Source: UBA4782 sp034430215
GTDB lineage: Bacteria > Chloroflexota > Anaerolineae > Anaerolineales > Anaerolineaceae
Length of the DNA: 64,000 nt
Assembly (NCBI GenBank): GCA_034430215.1
Contig: DAOUFE010000034.1
Span: forward strand, 23,600 to 87,599
Reading direction: 5' to 3'
Of this stretch, positions 23,531 through 32,146 are shown piece after piece (positions within the stretch are counted from its first letter, which is position 1; every line of letters begins with the position of its first letter). Position numbers and translations under genes: made by a program. Under the pieces are notes generated by a model. The model ran no database searches. It was not told the origin of the DNA and was given only the letters and a program-made list of their open reading frames with translations.

Positions 23531-24297
23531 GTTACCACCCGTAGCCCGTCTACCTTGATCACCCGTACAGGCACACCATATGCTGAAGTTAATTGTTCGT
23601 TTGTTAATCCTTCATTCAAAGCACCACTATATTGAACCCTACCTGGCCGCATTAAAACCAGATGACTGGCAATACTTGCGGCTGCTTCGGGCTCATGAGT
23701 GGTAAAGATGATGGTCATACCCTGCCCTGCAAGCTCGCGCAGAATGTCGATTAACTTTCGCTTGTTTGCCAGATCAAGGTGTGAGGTAGGTTCATCCAGC
23801 AGCATCAGTTTGGGCTGTTGGGTCAAAGCGCGTGCAACCAAAGCAAGCTGAAGCTCTCCACCACTTAAACTGGTTACCGGGCGGTACTGCATCTCGCCCA
23901 ACCCAACCCGCACCAATGCCTGGCTGGCAATCGAAAAATCTTCTTCTCCGGGCATTGCGAGTGGCTCTAGATAAGGGGCTCTCCCGAGAACAGTATATTC
24001 GAGTAATGTGTAGTCATAATGCAGGTATTCATTTTGTGGAACCAATCCTATCCACTGACCCAACTCGCGGCGTGAGTACTCCTTCATTTCCCTGCCATTT
24101 ACACGGATAGATCCATGAAGGGGTTGTTCTTTACCGTATGCCAACCGCATGAGTGTGGTTTTTCCGCTGCCATTGGGACCAAGTATTGCTGATACTGCTC
24201 CTTCAGGAAGTGAAAGGGAAAAATCATCCAGCACAAGCCTTGCCGTATTGTGATACCGGAAAGTTACATGATCAAATTCAAGGATAGGGGCACTCAT
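23521..24297 (-). CDS. ABC transporter ATP-binding protein (FecE/BtuD type)
   Basis: The 258-residue ATPase has Walker A GPNGSGKTT near residue 40, signature LSGGELQLALVARAL near 145, Walker B LMLLDEPTSHLD and the H-loop in IIFTTHEPEAA. The family energises import of iron-siderophore, cobalamin, heme or, in MolBCA-type systems, molybdate. It overlaps the permease gene by 4 bp (ATGA-type junction) and the NTPase gene by 10 bp. Substrate is set by the binding protein and cannot be fixed here. Confidence 0.93.
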   Translation of the reverse strand: MSAPILEFDHVTFRYHNTARLVLDDFSLSLPEGAVSAILGPNGSGKTTLMRLAYGKEQPLHGSIRVNGREMKEYSRRELGQWIGLVPQNEYLHYDYTLLEYTVLGRAPYLEPLAMPGEEDFSIASQALVRVGLGEMQYRPVTSLSGGELQLALVARALTQQPKLMLLDEPTSHLDLANKRKLIDILRELAGQGMTIIFTTHEPEAAASIASHLVLMRPGRVQYSGALNEGLTNEQLTSAYGVPVRVIKVDGLRVVTWQ

Positions 24298-25289
24298 CGC
24301 TGTACCTTGATCCTACGCGCCATCATCAAGATCATGAATGCCAATGCGCCTAATAATGAAGTCAATATCCCCAACGGTATTTCAGCAGCTAATAAGGTAC
24401 GACCTAGATCATCACAAATCATTGTAAATGATGCACCTATCAACATAGAAGCCGGCAAGATGTATCTTCCATCCGCTCCAAATATGCGTCTTGCCAGATG
24501 CGGCACCAGCAAGCCAACCCAACTGACCATCCCGCTAACAGAGATGACAGCAGCAACAGCAGCAACCCCTGCTACTAATATCAGGGCTCGTTCACGCTGC
24601 GGTGTGGTTCCGAGTGAAAAAGCTACTTCATCTTCCAGCGAAAGCAGGTTCAAACGCCAGCGCATTCGGTAAAGAACATACAATCCGATCAACACCAGGG
24701 GAAGGATTGCCAGCAGATCTTTCCACTCCACACTCCATAATCCCCCTAATAACCAGAAAGTGATCTCTGGAAGCTGTCTTAAAGGGTCAGCCAGATACTT
24801 TAAAATACCTACACCAGAAGAAAAGAAAGCCGAAACCGCTATTCCTGCCAACACCAGGCGCAGCACCCAGCCACCAAAACGTACCTTACGGGCAAGGAGA
24901 TAAGAAAGCAGTAATCCAGCCATCGCAAAAACTACAGCTGAACCTTGTACCAACCAGGCAACATTTCCCATAAAGATGATCGCCAGGGCTGCTCCAAAGG
25001 AAGCCCCCTGTGTGACTCCCAAAAAGCCGGGTTCTACCAGAGGGTTAGTAAAGAGCATCTGAAAAGCCGCACCTGCAGCAGAGAGAGAAGCGCCAAGCAG
25101 CATGCCTGCCAGCAAACGTGGAAGGCGTAAATTCAGCAGAAGGCGCATTGCCATCTTATCTTCTGCGAGATCCCAGGGGAAAGCAATACCGGGTTGGGGA
25201 TATCGCCCTACCAGCAAACTGAGCGCAAAAACGATCAGCAACCCAAAAACCAACACCCACAGGATACGAAGGGGGTGAGACAACCTCAT
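24294..25289 (-). CDS. FecCD/BtuC-family ABC transporter permease
   Basis: The 331-residue permease has about ten hydrophobic segments, as in BtuC and FhuB halves. The conserved N-terminal LRLPRLLAGMLLGASLSAAG pattern and the FTNPLVEPGFLG loop that contacts the ATPase are present. The C-terminal LVPHLARRIFG helix is also characteristic. It overlaps the binding-protein gene by 4 bp (ATGA) and the ATPase gene by 4 bp. One permease gene is enough for a homodimeric channel. Confidence 0.93.
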   Translation of the reverse strand: MRLSHPLRILWVLVFGLLIVFALSLLVGRYPQPGIAFPWDLAEDKMAMRLLLNLRLPRLLAGMLLGASLSAAGAAFQMLFTNPLVEPGFLGVTQGASFGAALAIIFMGNVAWLVQGSAVVFAMAGLLLSYLLARKVRFGGWVLRLVLAGIAVSAFFSSGVGILKYLADPLRQLPEITFWLLGGLWSVEWKDLLAILPLVLIGLYVLYRMRWRLNLLSLEDEVAFSLGTTPQRERALILVAGVAAVAAVISVSGMVSWVGLLVPHLARRIFGADGRYILPASMLIGASFTMICDDLGRTLLAAEIPLGILTSLLGALAFMILMMARRIKVQR

Positions 25290-26452
25290 TCGATACCCGT
25301 CAAAAGCGGAGCTACCTGGCTCTCAAAAATGGTCTCATCCATTCCATAAAGGGTTTGATAAAAAGCCTTGGTTTCCTGCAGCATATCTACACTACTCCAG
25401 AGATCGGGTTGTATCTTTGTGGCAAGCCACTTTAACCCCAATACCCAGCGTGCGTCTGCCTGATCCCAGGAGTAAAAATCAGCGGGGAAAGCATAGATCT
25501 GGTTATTGGTAACGGCTTTCAATGCCTGCCAGTTGGGATCTTCTTTCAGATTATCTACGATCTCGACGGTATTTTCAGTATATGTAACGATAAAAATTTG
25601 ATCAGGATCCCAAGCTGCAATTTGCTCCAGGTTCACTTTTGTCCAACCGGTATCCAGTTCGATATCCAACCACACTGGGATACCACCCGCAGTCTGAACC
25701 ATGTACGTTTGGATGTAGGATTCTGGTGCCACATTAAAAGCTACATTGCCATCCTTTGTGCTGTAATAAATCAATAAAACCCGTGGCTTTTGAGTATCGT
25801 CCATCCCTGCTGTGGCAGAAGCTACTTTGGTAGCTACATCGCTGAAATAAGAGGCTAATTCCTGTGCCCGCGCATCATTTTGGAAAACTTGCCCCAGTGT
25901 TGCAAGATCACGTTGGTATTGTTCAGGGGTTTCAAAATCCAGGTAGATCACAGGAATACCCAGGATTTCAAGTGGACTGCCTAGCTTTTCTGCCATACTG
26001 CTTTTTAGAATGACAAGATCCGGTTGTAGAGCAGCGATTTGTTCAGGACCAGCGTCATTTTCAAGTTTTTCTTTTTCACCAAAGGTGGGATCGATTGCCT
26101 CAATAAAACTACCATGACCCTGGTTCAAATTGGCAATGCCGACCACCCGATTTCCAACATCAGGAAAAAGGTACATCGCATCTGCAACCATGATAACCGC
26201 TTTACCAGCGAGGACGATCCTTTCTGGTACTTTCTCCAATGTTATGGTGCGACCAAGTGCATCTGTGGTTGTGATAGGGGCAGACGGTGCTTCTTCAGTT
26301 TGAGTAACAGACTCGATCCCATCACCTTGAGGAGGTACAGTAACTGTTATCGGAATGATCTCTGCCGTAGGGGTATTGGATGGTGTGCAGGCGCTCAATA
26401 CCAACATAGCAATGATGAAAACAAATAATATCTTCTTTGAAATCTTTTCCAT
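25286..26452 (-). CDS. ABC transporter substrate-binding lipoprotein (PF01497 type)
   Basis: The protein has about 388 residues, with a lipoprotein signal (MEKISKKILFVFIIAMLVLS, then Ala-Cys). A short Thr/Pro-rich spacer leads to a periplasmic-binding-protein class III fold, with the family start TDALGRTITLEKVPERIV and a PDLVIL segment. It captures a chelated metal, cobalamin, heme or oxyanion and delivers it to the FecCD-like permease. ATG 26452 is preferred to the start seven codons upstream because AAGGAG lies eight bases before it. padR ends 25 bp upstream, so the operon is padR, binding protein, permease, ATPase, NTPase. Confidence 0.9.
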   Translation of the reverse strand: MEKISKKILFVFIIAMLVLSACTPSNTPTAEIIPITVTVPPQGDGIESVTQTEEAPSAPITTTDALGRTITLEKVPERIVLAGKAVIMVADAMYLFPDVGNRVVGIANLNQGHGSFIEAIDPTFGEKEKLENDAGPEQIAALQPDLVILKSSMAEKLGSPLEILGIPVIYLDFETPEQYQRDLATLGQVFQNDARAQELASYFSDVATKVASATAGMDDTQKPRVLLIYYSTKDGNVAFNVAPESYIQTYMVQTAGGIPVWLDIELDTGWTKVNLEQIAAWDPDQIFIVTYTENTVEIVDNLKEDPNWQALKAVTNNQIYAFPADFYSWDQADARWVLGLKWLATKIQPDLWSSVDMLQETKAFYQTLYGMDETIFESQVAPLLTGIE

Positions 26453-26477
26453 GGTTTTTGCTCCTTGATTCACACGT

Positions 26478-27005
26478 CTATGTATATCTGATGGATAGTT
26501 CCGCCATCCACTTTAAAATATCTCTTAATGAACGAATTCGCAGATCCAATGCAATTTGATTCGCTATAGAATCACCCTGTAAGGCTGCAAATTGATCCTC
26601 AAGTTTCTTGATTTGATCTTGTATCAGATTTGTTTGATCGGAAAGGATGGATGGAAGTAGTTTGGGAAATTTTTCACGGGCAAATGCTACCCGCGTTACA
26701 AATTCGACTCGAATAGCTTGTGCTCCGGCACGAGTAGGGGTTTTTAACCAGGTTTCAAAATGGTCTTTCCCTTTTTCAGTAAGATGTAAAAGGGTGCGCT
26801 CTGGAGTGCCTTCTCCTGGTAATCGTTCGGTTTCTAACACACCCTGACTGGTCAACCGATTAAGGATGTTGTATACCTGGCTCTGGCTGATGTACCAGAC
26901 CTGACCAAATTCCCGCTGAACGGCCATGTGAAGCTCATACCCGTGCCTGGGATGGTCGTACAGTAATCCTAGCAAAACATATTCGGGGCTTAGATTCATA
27001 CTCAT
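26478..27005 (-). CDS. PadR family transcriptional regulator
   Basis: The 175-residue protein has the PadR N-terminal winged helix (YVLLGLLYDHPRHGYEL, YISQSQVYNILNRLTSQGVL) and a C-terminal coiled-coil dimerisation region. PadR-type regulators normally repress their own gene and neighbours until a ligand binds. It is the first gene of the FecBCD-like transport operon. Its promoter (TTGACA, 17 nt, TATACT) puts the transcription start at or next to the ATG, so the mRNA is probably leaderless, and an inverted repeat covers the -10 and the start codon. The ligand is likely related to the imported substrate (inference). Confidence 0.9.
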   Translation of the reverse strand: MSMNLSPEYVLLGLLYDHPRHGYELHMAVQREFGQVWYISQSQVYNILNRLTSQGVLETERLPGEGTPERTLLHLTEKGKDHFETWLKTPTRAGAQAIRVEFVTRVAFAREKFPKLLPSILSDQTNLIQDQIKKLEDQFAALQGDSIANQIALDLRIRSLRDILKWMAELSIRYT

Positions 27006-27040
27006 TCAGTGAGTATAAGGAAGGGTGAACAACCTGTCAA
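26998..27040 (-). promoter_or_regulatory. padR promoter and putative operator
   Basis: On the minus strand TTGACA (complement of 27035-27040), a 17-nt spacer and TATACT (27012-27017) are followed six bases later by the ATG (27005). ATACTCA (26998-27004) and TGAGTAT (27010-27016) form a 7-bp inverted repeat with a 5-nt centre. The repeat covers the -10 and the start codon. Confidence 0.8.
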
Positions 27041-27194
27041 GGTTCTATTGTAAAATTTTTCTTTTTAATTCTATTGAATCCGAAAAGTATCAAAGAATTG
27101 TAAGAATCTTTTTCCGAAATGCATAATTCTCTTTGTTTCTGTTAGAATCATGAGTGCTTTGTAATAAAGACCTTTCCATAGAGGATGAAATTCC

Positions 27195-27692
27195 ATGATT
27201 GTGATTAAACCTACGCGGATGCCGCGAATTATGTTGGGAATTATTGGTGCAGGTTTATTAGGGTGGAGTATTTATAATCTTGTATCTTATATCCAAAATC
27301 AGCAAGTCACCATGATATGTTCAATGGCTTTCTGGTTGCCTATTGCTCTGGCTTGTCTTTCCTATGCGGCTGGTGCCATGGAAAAACGAATGGATGAAAA
27401 TGGATATTCTCAACGCGGTTTGTTATGGATCCGGCGATTTCTCCCCTGGCAGGCTGTTTCGCAGGCAGTGATCTATACCTATGCAAAGCAGACCTTTGTT
27501 TCTTCGATGAGCATGATGCAAACTTTTGTTCGTTTAAAAGGGGAATTTGGTGAGATCACCATAGAGCACAGTACAGCCGGTGGGCAGAATTGGTTGGATA
27601 AGTTCTTTATGTTGATGAAGACAGCTGCCCCACATGTGGAAGTCATCGATGAGCGTACCCCTGCAGGACCTGAAGACCAGAAATATATCTAG
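27195..27692 (+). CDS. Small membrane protein, function unknown
   Basis: The 165-residue protein has two hydrophobic segments (about residues 12-33 and 42-62, including IMLGIIGAGLLGW and FWLPIALACLSYAAGA). A soluble C-terminal half of beta-rich character ends with EVIDERTPAGPE. The layout resembles bacterial PH-like (YdbT/YvbH-type) two-helix proteins, but no diagnostic motif is seen. A GAGG ribosome-binding site precedes the ATG. It is divergent from padR and 131 bp upstream of the secreted-protein gene. Confidence 0.7.
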   Translation: MIVIKPTRMPRIMLGIIGAGLLGWSIYNLVSYIQNQQVTMICSMAFWLPIALACLSYAAGAMEKRMDENGYSQRGLLWIRRFLPWQAVSQAVIYTYAKQTFVSSMSMMQTFVRLKGEFGEITIEHSTAGGQNWLDKFFMLMKTAAPHVEVIDERTPAGPEDQKYI

Positions 27693-27823
27693 GATAAATT
27701 AACCTGTTTTTAAGGTTTTCATTTCTGGTAAGTTCTTTACCCTTGCCTTTTTTCGGTAAATCCTCTATCCTGAATAGGATGACCCATTTCTTACCTATCA
27801 GGCTCCTGGATAGGGGATGAACC

Positions 27824-29272
27824 ATGCGTAAAGTTTTGCTCTGGTTCATTGCTATCATTTTTCTTGTTGGTGGAAATTCTATTTCAACCGCTGAAGCTGC
27901 CGCGCTTGCTGGTTCAGCTTGGTCTTCTGTAATTCATTACTACAACCCGAATTCCTCCGGTGCACAGCTTAATGTTGTATATTATCGCACTGATGGCAGT
28001 GACGCTGCGACTCCTCCTCTCACGATTCCCGCTCATGGTTCAGGCAAATTCTACATGAATGACGCCAGCCTGGAAGCTGATTTTCAAGGTTCGGCTGTGG
28101 TAAGTTCCAGCCTTCCTCTATTAGCAGTGATCCTTAAAGCAGGTTCCAACCGAGATGCCTTTAGTCCGTTGCTTTCCGCTTCATTTACCAGCAACCAGGC
28201 GGGTACGGGCAAGTTTTTCATTCCTCTTTTTCAACGAACACCGGCATTCGATCCAGTAGTTGGTATTCAGAATATCGAACCAACCCCTATCCGAGTGGAT
28301 ATGACGTTTTACCCCGATGATGGAAGTGCCGGTATTTTGATATTAAACGATCGGGTCATTCCTGGTCAGGCAAGTGTACAGGTTCGTGCATCTGGAGAAG
28401 AATTCGCTGGGTTCCCCCCAGAATTTGATGGCAGTCTGGTCATTCAAGCGGTATTCAACCAAAGCCCTTATGCTTCTGCCCGTATTGTTGCTTCGGTAGA
28501 CCAGACACACGCGAATGAATTCCACGCGATTTCATATGAGGGAAGTGCAGGTATCGCTACTGAACTTTATTCCCCGCAGGCTGCCTGCCAGTGGGGTGAT
28601 GGTGAAATGACCAGCCAGTTCGATGTGCAAAACGCCGGGAGCTCTATTGCTTCCATATCCATTACTTACTACGACATTGCAGGGCAAGTATTGGGTGTGC
28701 AGACTTCTGCTGCTATACAGCCGGGTGCAAAAATCTTCATGAACACCTGCGACCTGGCTGAAATGGGAGGGCTAGAGGGATCAGCAGTCATTCGCAGTAC
28801 CCAACCCATTTCTGCAGTGACAAGAGTGATCACTACTACCGGTCTGTTTACTGCGTTCACTGCCCAACCCAGAATGGCTTCAGGCTATCAATCAGGCGGT
28901 TATTACCGGGTCGCGATCCCTTTTGCAGAATATTCCAGCCGCGAAAATGGCGATCATGCCAGTTTTATCATTCAAAATGCAAGTGATGCAGTACAGAGTG
29001 ATATCACCGTCAATTATTATGCTGAAGATGGCAGTTTACTGCAGTCTCAACAGATCGCAAACAACGAAAGCCCGCTTCCCGCATTTGCCAGTATCGTAAC
29101 AGATCCCAATAGTGCCCTTGTGGTAGACCCGACCAGAGGTGGATTTTCTGGAACGGTGGAGATCCTATCTGGTGCACCGGTGGTTGTGCTGGTTCGAATC
29201 CAAAGGAATCTGGAGTTGAACGGCTTCACTTTATTGGGTGAAGATTATTCAGGAATTCCTGTAAAACCCTGA
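27824..29272 (+). CDS. Secreted protein of four repeated beta-rich domains, function unknown
   Basis: The 482-residue protein has an N-terminal signal sequence (WFIAIIFLVGGNSIS, cleavage near AEAAA). The rest contains about four ~110-residue repeats. Each has a hydrophobic FxVQNxxxxxxxxxITYYxxxG-like opening, a P/G-A-K-x-x-M segment and a closing GSAVIxSxxPxxAV strand (for example LEGSAVIRSTQPISAV and QGSAVVSSSLPLLAV). I do not know a named family; the pattern suggests immunoglobulin-like or bacterial surface domains. It is followed 61 bp downstream by a subtilase gene, suggesting an exported pair. No lipobox or sortase signal was seen. Confidence 0.75.
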   Translation: MRKVLLWFIAIIFLVGGNSISTAEAAALAGSAWSSVIHYYNPNSSGAQLNVVYYRTDGSDAATPPLTIPAHGSGKFYMNDASLEADFQGSAVVSSSLPLLAVILKAGSNRDAFSPLLSASFTSNQAGTGKFFIPLFQRTPAFDPVVGIQNIEPTPIRVDMTFYPDDGSAGILILNDRVIPGQASVQVRASGEEFAGFPPEFDGSLVIQAVFNQSPYASARIVASVDQTHANEFHAISYEGSAGIATELYSPQAACQWGDGEMTSQFDVQNAGSSIASISITYYDIAGQVLGVQTSAAIQPGAKIFMNTCDLAEMGGLEGSAVIRSTQPISAVTRVITTTGLFTAFTAQPRMASGYQSGGYYRVAIPFAEYSSRENGDHASFIIQNASDAVQSDITVNYYAEDGSLLQSQQIANNESPLPAFASIVTDPNSALVVDPTRGGFSGTVEILSGAPVVVLVRIQRNLELNGFTLLGEDYSGIPVKP

Positions 29273-29333
29273 CATGAAGTCCTGTCTGAAGATCCTAAAT
29301 AAAATGAAGGTTGAAAAATAAGGAGCGTAACTT

Positions 29334-32018
29334 ATGAGAAACCGCTGGACGAAACAATTCCTAGTTTTTGTACTTGTTATTGCACTATTCCCGGGTCAAA
29401 AGGTTATTGCTCAACCTTCGCATGAGGATATTACTCGAAACGATCTCTATGTGCCGGGTGAGGTGATCGTGACCTTCACAGCTGGTTTAACAGCCAGTGC
29501 ATATGACATCAGTGCCACAGCCCTGGCAGAAGCGTTGGATGGAACCGTTGCCAGTAAGAATGGAAACAGTGCTCTTCTCTCTTTTAACCCAGAGTCAGAC
29601 GTGAATGCCCTGGTGGAAAAGATTTCTACCTCAAAGCAAGTGGAGGAAGCACAACCGAATTACATTTATTGGATGCCAGAAATATTGAGCCAGAGTCTGG
29701 GTGAGCCGCTAGTCACAGATGGGTATCAAGTCGGTACAGAAGGCGGTCTTACAAAAACCCTCTCTTGGAATGAGGTGAACGGATTACGCCGTTCTGTAAA
29801 ATCTGGAACAACATATAAAACCTTGCCAGCATTTCCTACTGAGCTTGGTACCGGCAGAGAATGGGGATGGGATGCTGTGCAGGCTGATCTCATCTGGACG
29901 AATTCAAACGTCAGCCCGCGTATTTGTTTGCTGGATACAGGGGTTGACCTCAGACATCCTGACCTGAGCGGCAAGGTAGTGAACGGGTATGATTTTGCTA
30001 ATTCCGATACCAACTCTGCAGATGACAACGGGCATGGTACTCACATGGCGGGGATCATGGTTGCTAAAGCCAATAACAATACCAGTACAACAGAAACAGG
30101 TATAGGAGTATCAAATGGAACAATCCTGGCGGTGAAAGTGCTTAATGCCCAGGGATATGGCACCTCTTTTAGTATTGCTGCCGGGATTCGGTATTGTGCG
30201 AATAATTCCTATGTCAAGATCATCAACATGAGTTTCGGCAGTTCTGCTCCGGATGCACTGCAGTACAACGCGCTTGTTTATGCTAGCCAGAAAGGAAAAT
30301 TACTGGTGGCAGCAGCAGGGAATGAATCTACCAGTGCGCTTGTTTACCCGGCGGCTTGGGCTGATGCTGATACTCTTGCGCCTTATGCTCAACCGAATGT
30401 ACTCGATGAAAGTCTGATCTCAGTGGCAGCAGGTCGTGCTCCCAGCGCCATGGGTTATAAGATCTGGGTCGATTCTGATGGGGCACGTGACATGGATACC
30501 ACCGAACTTTATTCTGCTGAACAGTGTGCCACAGGAATGTTATTCGATGATGGCAGTGTACTGGGTTCCAATTATGGAAGCTGGGTGAGCCTGGTGGCTC
30601 CAGGTGAAGATATATATTCTGCTACTCCTGTCAGCTATGGGTTCTATGGGAACTACTATGAAGGGATGGCATCAGGGTATGAATATCTAAGCGGTTCGTC
30701 AGCTGCCGCGGCATTTGTTTCAGGTGGTGCAGCCCGGGTATGGAGTATTATGACCACTCAGACTGCGGCGGCTATGAAAAGCCGGCTTACTGATCCCCTG
30801 TACAGCAGTGATCTGAAACGAGCGGTTGATCCGACGGTTGCGAATGCAGCCAGCGGATACAAGAACTTGACGAATTTTTCCTTTGGTGGAAATGACATCA
30901 GTTACGGGGTGCCATTCGATAGTGATGGAGATGGCAATGCAGACACCATTATGGCACCTTTCTGCTGGCCGGTCAGCGGAGGAACATTTGGTGCAACCCA
31001 GGATATGACCAACACCCGCTACTTGAACATTGCTGCTGCGATGGAACGAGGCGCTCTGTATGCTGAAGTGAAAGAAGCCACAACAGGGCTGCCCCTGATG
31101 AACTCAATTGTAATGGCGATGGAAAACACCACCGGTACAACTTTTGTCCAGCGGGCAAGGGCGATCACCACTAAAACTAGTTCGCATGTGGTGTTGATCA
31201 ACCTGCCTATCCGGCAAGATCCTGGCAGCCTGTACCGATTACAGGTCAGCCGAACCAGTTACACTACTGGTTCGCAAACGTTTGATGAACTCACTTTGAG
31301 CCAGAGTGATCCTCTCTACAGGCAGGGTCAACTGATTTATGATGCATATAGCTCCATAAGCCTGGCACCTACCACTGCAATGCAAGTTATTATGGATTGG
31401 AACAACCTCGAACAGGTAGGGAGTGCCCCCTTATATCCCAACCTTGATATGTTTTTATTACTGCCAGACCAGGTGGATGTATTTGGAGATGGAAAAGATT
31501 TCATTGTTGGGAGTGATAGATTGATCGATTACCTGGCAATGCCAGCTGACCCGTATATTGACTTGGGAACCCTGCTTGATGCTGCTGTATATGACCCGTC
31601 TGCCACGACATCCCCATATGCACAGCTAATTTTTGATGGCGGAAGCTTCATTGAATCTCCCGGATTGGATGGAGAAGGTGTCTGGATGAGTCCGACGGAA
31701 TTCATATCGATCAAAAATGCGCTGTCACTAACTGTTGCACCTTACTACACTCCCAAACATGCCGGCACGTATACCTTAATGGTGACAGATTACAGCAATG
31801 ATGGGTGGGAAAACACCCTTGATGCGGACGGAACAGATTTCGTTTATCCAGTGGTAAGATTATGGGCAAAGGGTCGGATCATTGCCAGCGTGAAACTCAC
31901 TGATGCTTCTGCTGGTTGTGTAGACGGGAACGACCTGTGGAAAGTATTGACGATCAATGCCAAAGTAACCACTGAAGTTAACACTTGCAGCACAGGTTCA
32001 GAGTTCGTCAGTCCATAA
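29334..32018 (+). CDS. Secreted subtilisin-like serine protease (S8)
   Basis: The 894-residue protein has a signal peptide and a fervidolysin-like propeptide (DLYVPGEVIVTF). The S8 catalytic domain has Asp in ICLLDTGVDLRHPD, His in NGHGTHMAGI and Ser in LSGSSAAAAFVSGGAA. The Ser motif is unusual, since S8 proteases normally have GTSMAxP. The C-terminal ~350 residues look like beta-rich accessory or pre-peptidase domains. It is likely exported and autoprocessed. It follows the repeat protein by 61 bp and is closed by the terminator at 32078. AAGGAG precedes the ATG. The altered Ser motif should not abolish activity if the fold is kept, but that is not shown. Confidence 0.9.
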   Translation: MRNRWTKQFLVFVLVIALFPGQKVIAQPSHEDITRNDLYVPGEVIVTFTAGLTASAYDISATALAEALDGTVASKNGNSALLSFNPESDVNALVEKISTSKQVEEAQPNYIYWMPEILSQSLGEPLVTDGYQVGTEGGLTKTLSWNEVNGLRRSVKSGTTYKTLPAFPTELGTGREWGWDAVQADLIWTNSNVSPRICLLDTGVDLRHPDLSGKVVNGYDFANSDTNSADDNGHGTHMAGIMVAKANNNTSTTETGIGVSNGTILAVKVLNAQGYGTSFSIAAGIRYCANNSYVKIINMSFGSSAPDALQYNALVYASQKGKLLVAAAGNESTSALVYPAAWADADTLAPYAQPNVLDESLISVAAGRAPSAMGYKIWVDSDGARDMDTTELYSAEQCATGMLFDDGSVLGSNYGSWVSLVAPGEDIYSATPVSYGFYGNYYEGMASGYEYLSGSSAAAAFVSGGAARVWSIMTTQTAAAMKSRLTDPLYSSDLKRAVDPTVANAASGYKNLTNFSFGGNDISYGVPFDSDGDGNADTIMAPFCWPVSGGTFGATQDMTNTRYLNIAAAMERGALYAEVKEATTGLPLMNSIVMAMENTTGTTFVQRARAITTKTSSHVVLINLPIRQDPGSLYRLQVSRTSYTTGSQTFDELTLSQSDPLYRQGQLIYDAYSSISLAPTTAMQVIMDWNNLEQVGSAPLYPNLDMFLLLPDQVDVFGDGKDFIVGSDRLIDYLAMPADPYIDLGTLLDAAVYDPSATTSPYAQLIFDGGSFIESPGLDGEGVWMSPTEFISIKNALSLTVAPYYTPKHAGTYTLMVTDYSNDGWENTLDADGTDFVYPVVRLWAKGRIIASVKLTDASAGCVDGNDLWKVLTINAKVTTEVNTCSTGSEFVSP

Positions 32019-32077
32019 GAATTAAAGCTATAAAAATGCGATTCAAAAAGTTGAATATGATACAGTAAATTAATAAT

Positions 32078-32108
32078 GAAACGGAGTGTAGTCACTCCGT
32101 TTCTCTTT
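32078..32108 (+). terminator. Terminator after the subtilase gene
   Basis: GAAACGGAGTG (32078-32088) pairs with CACTCCGTTTC (32093-32103), then a T-rich run. It lies between convergent genes. Confidence 0.92.
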
Positions 32109-32146
32109 TTATTTTCGAAATTTTTCAACAAAAGTGTATCGACTTA

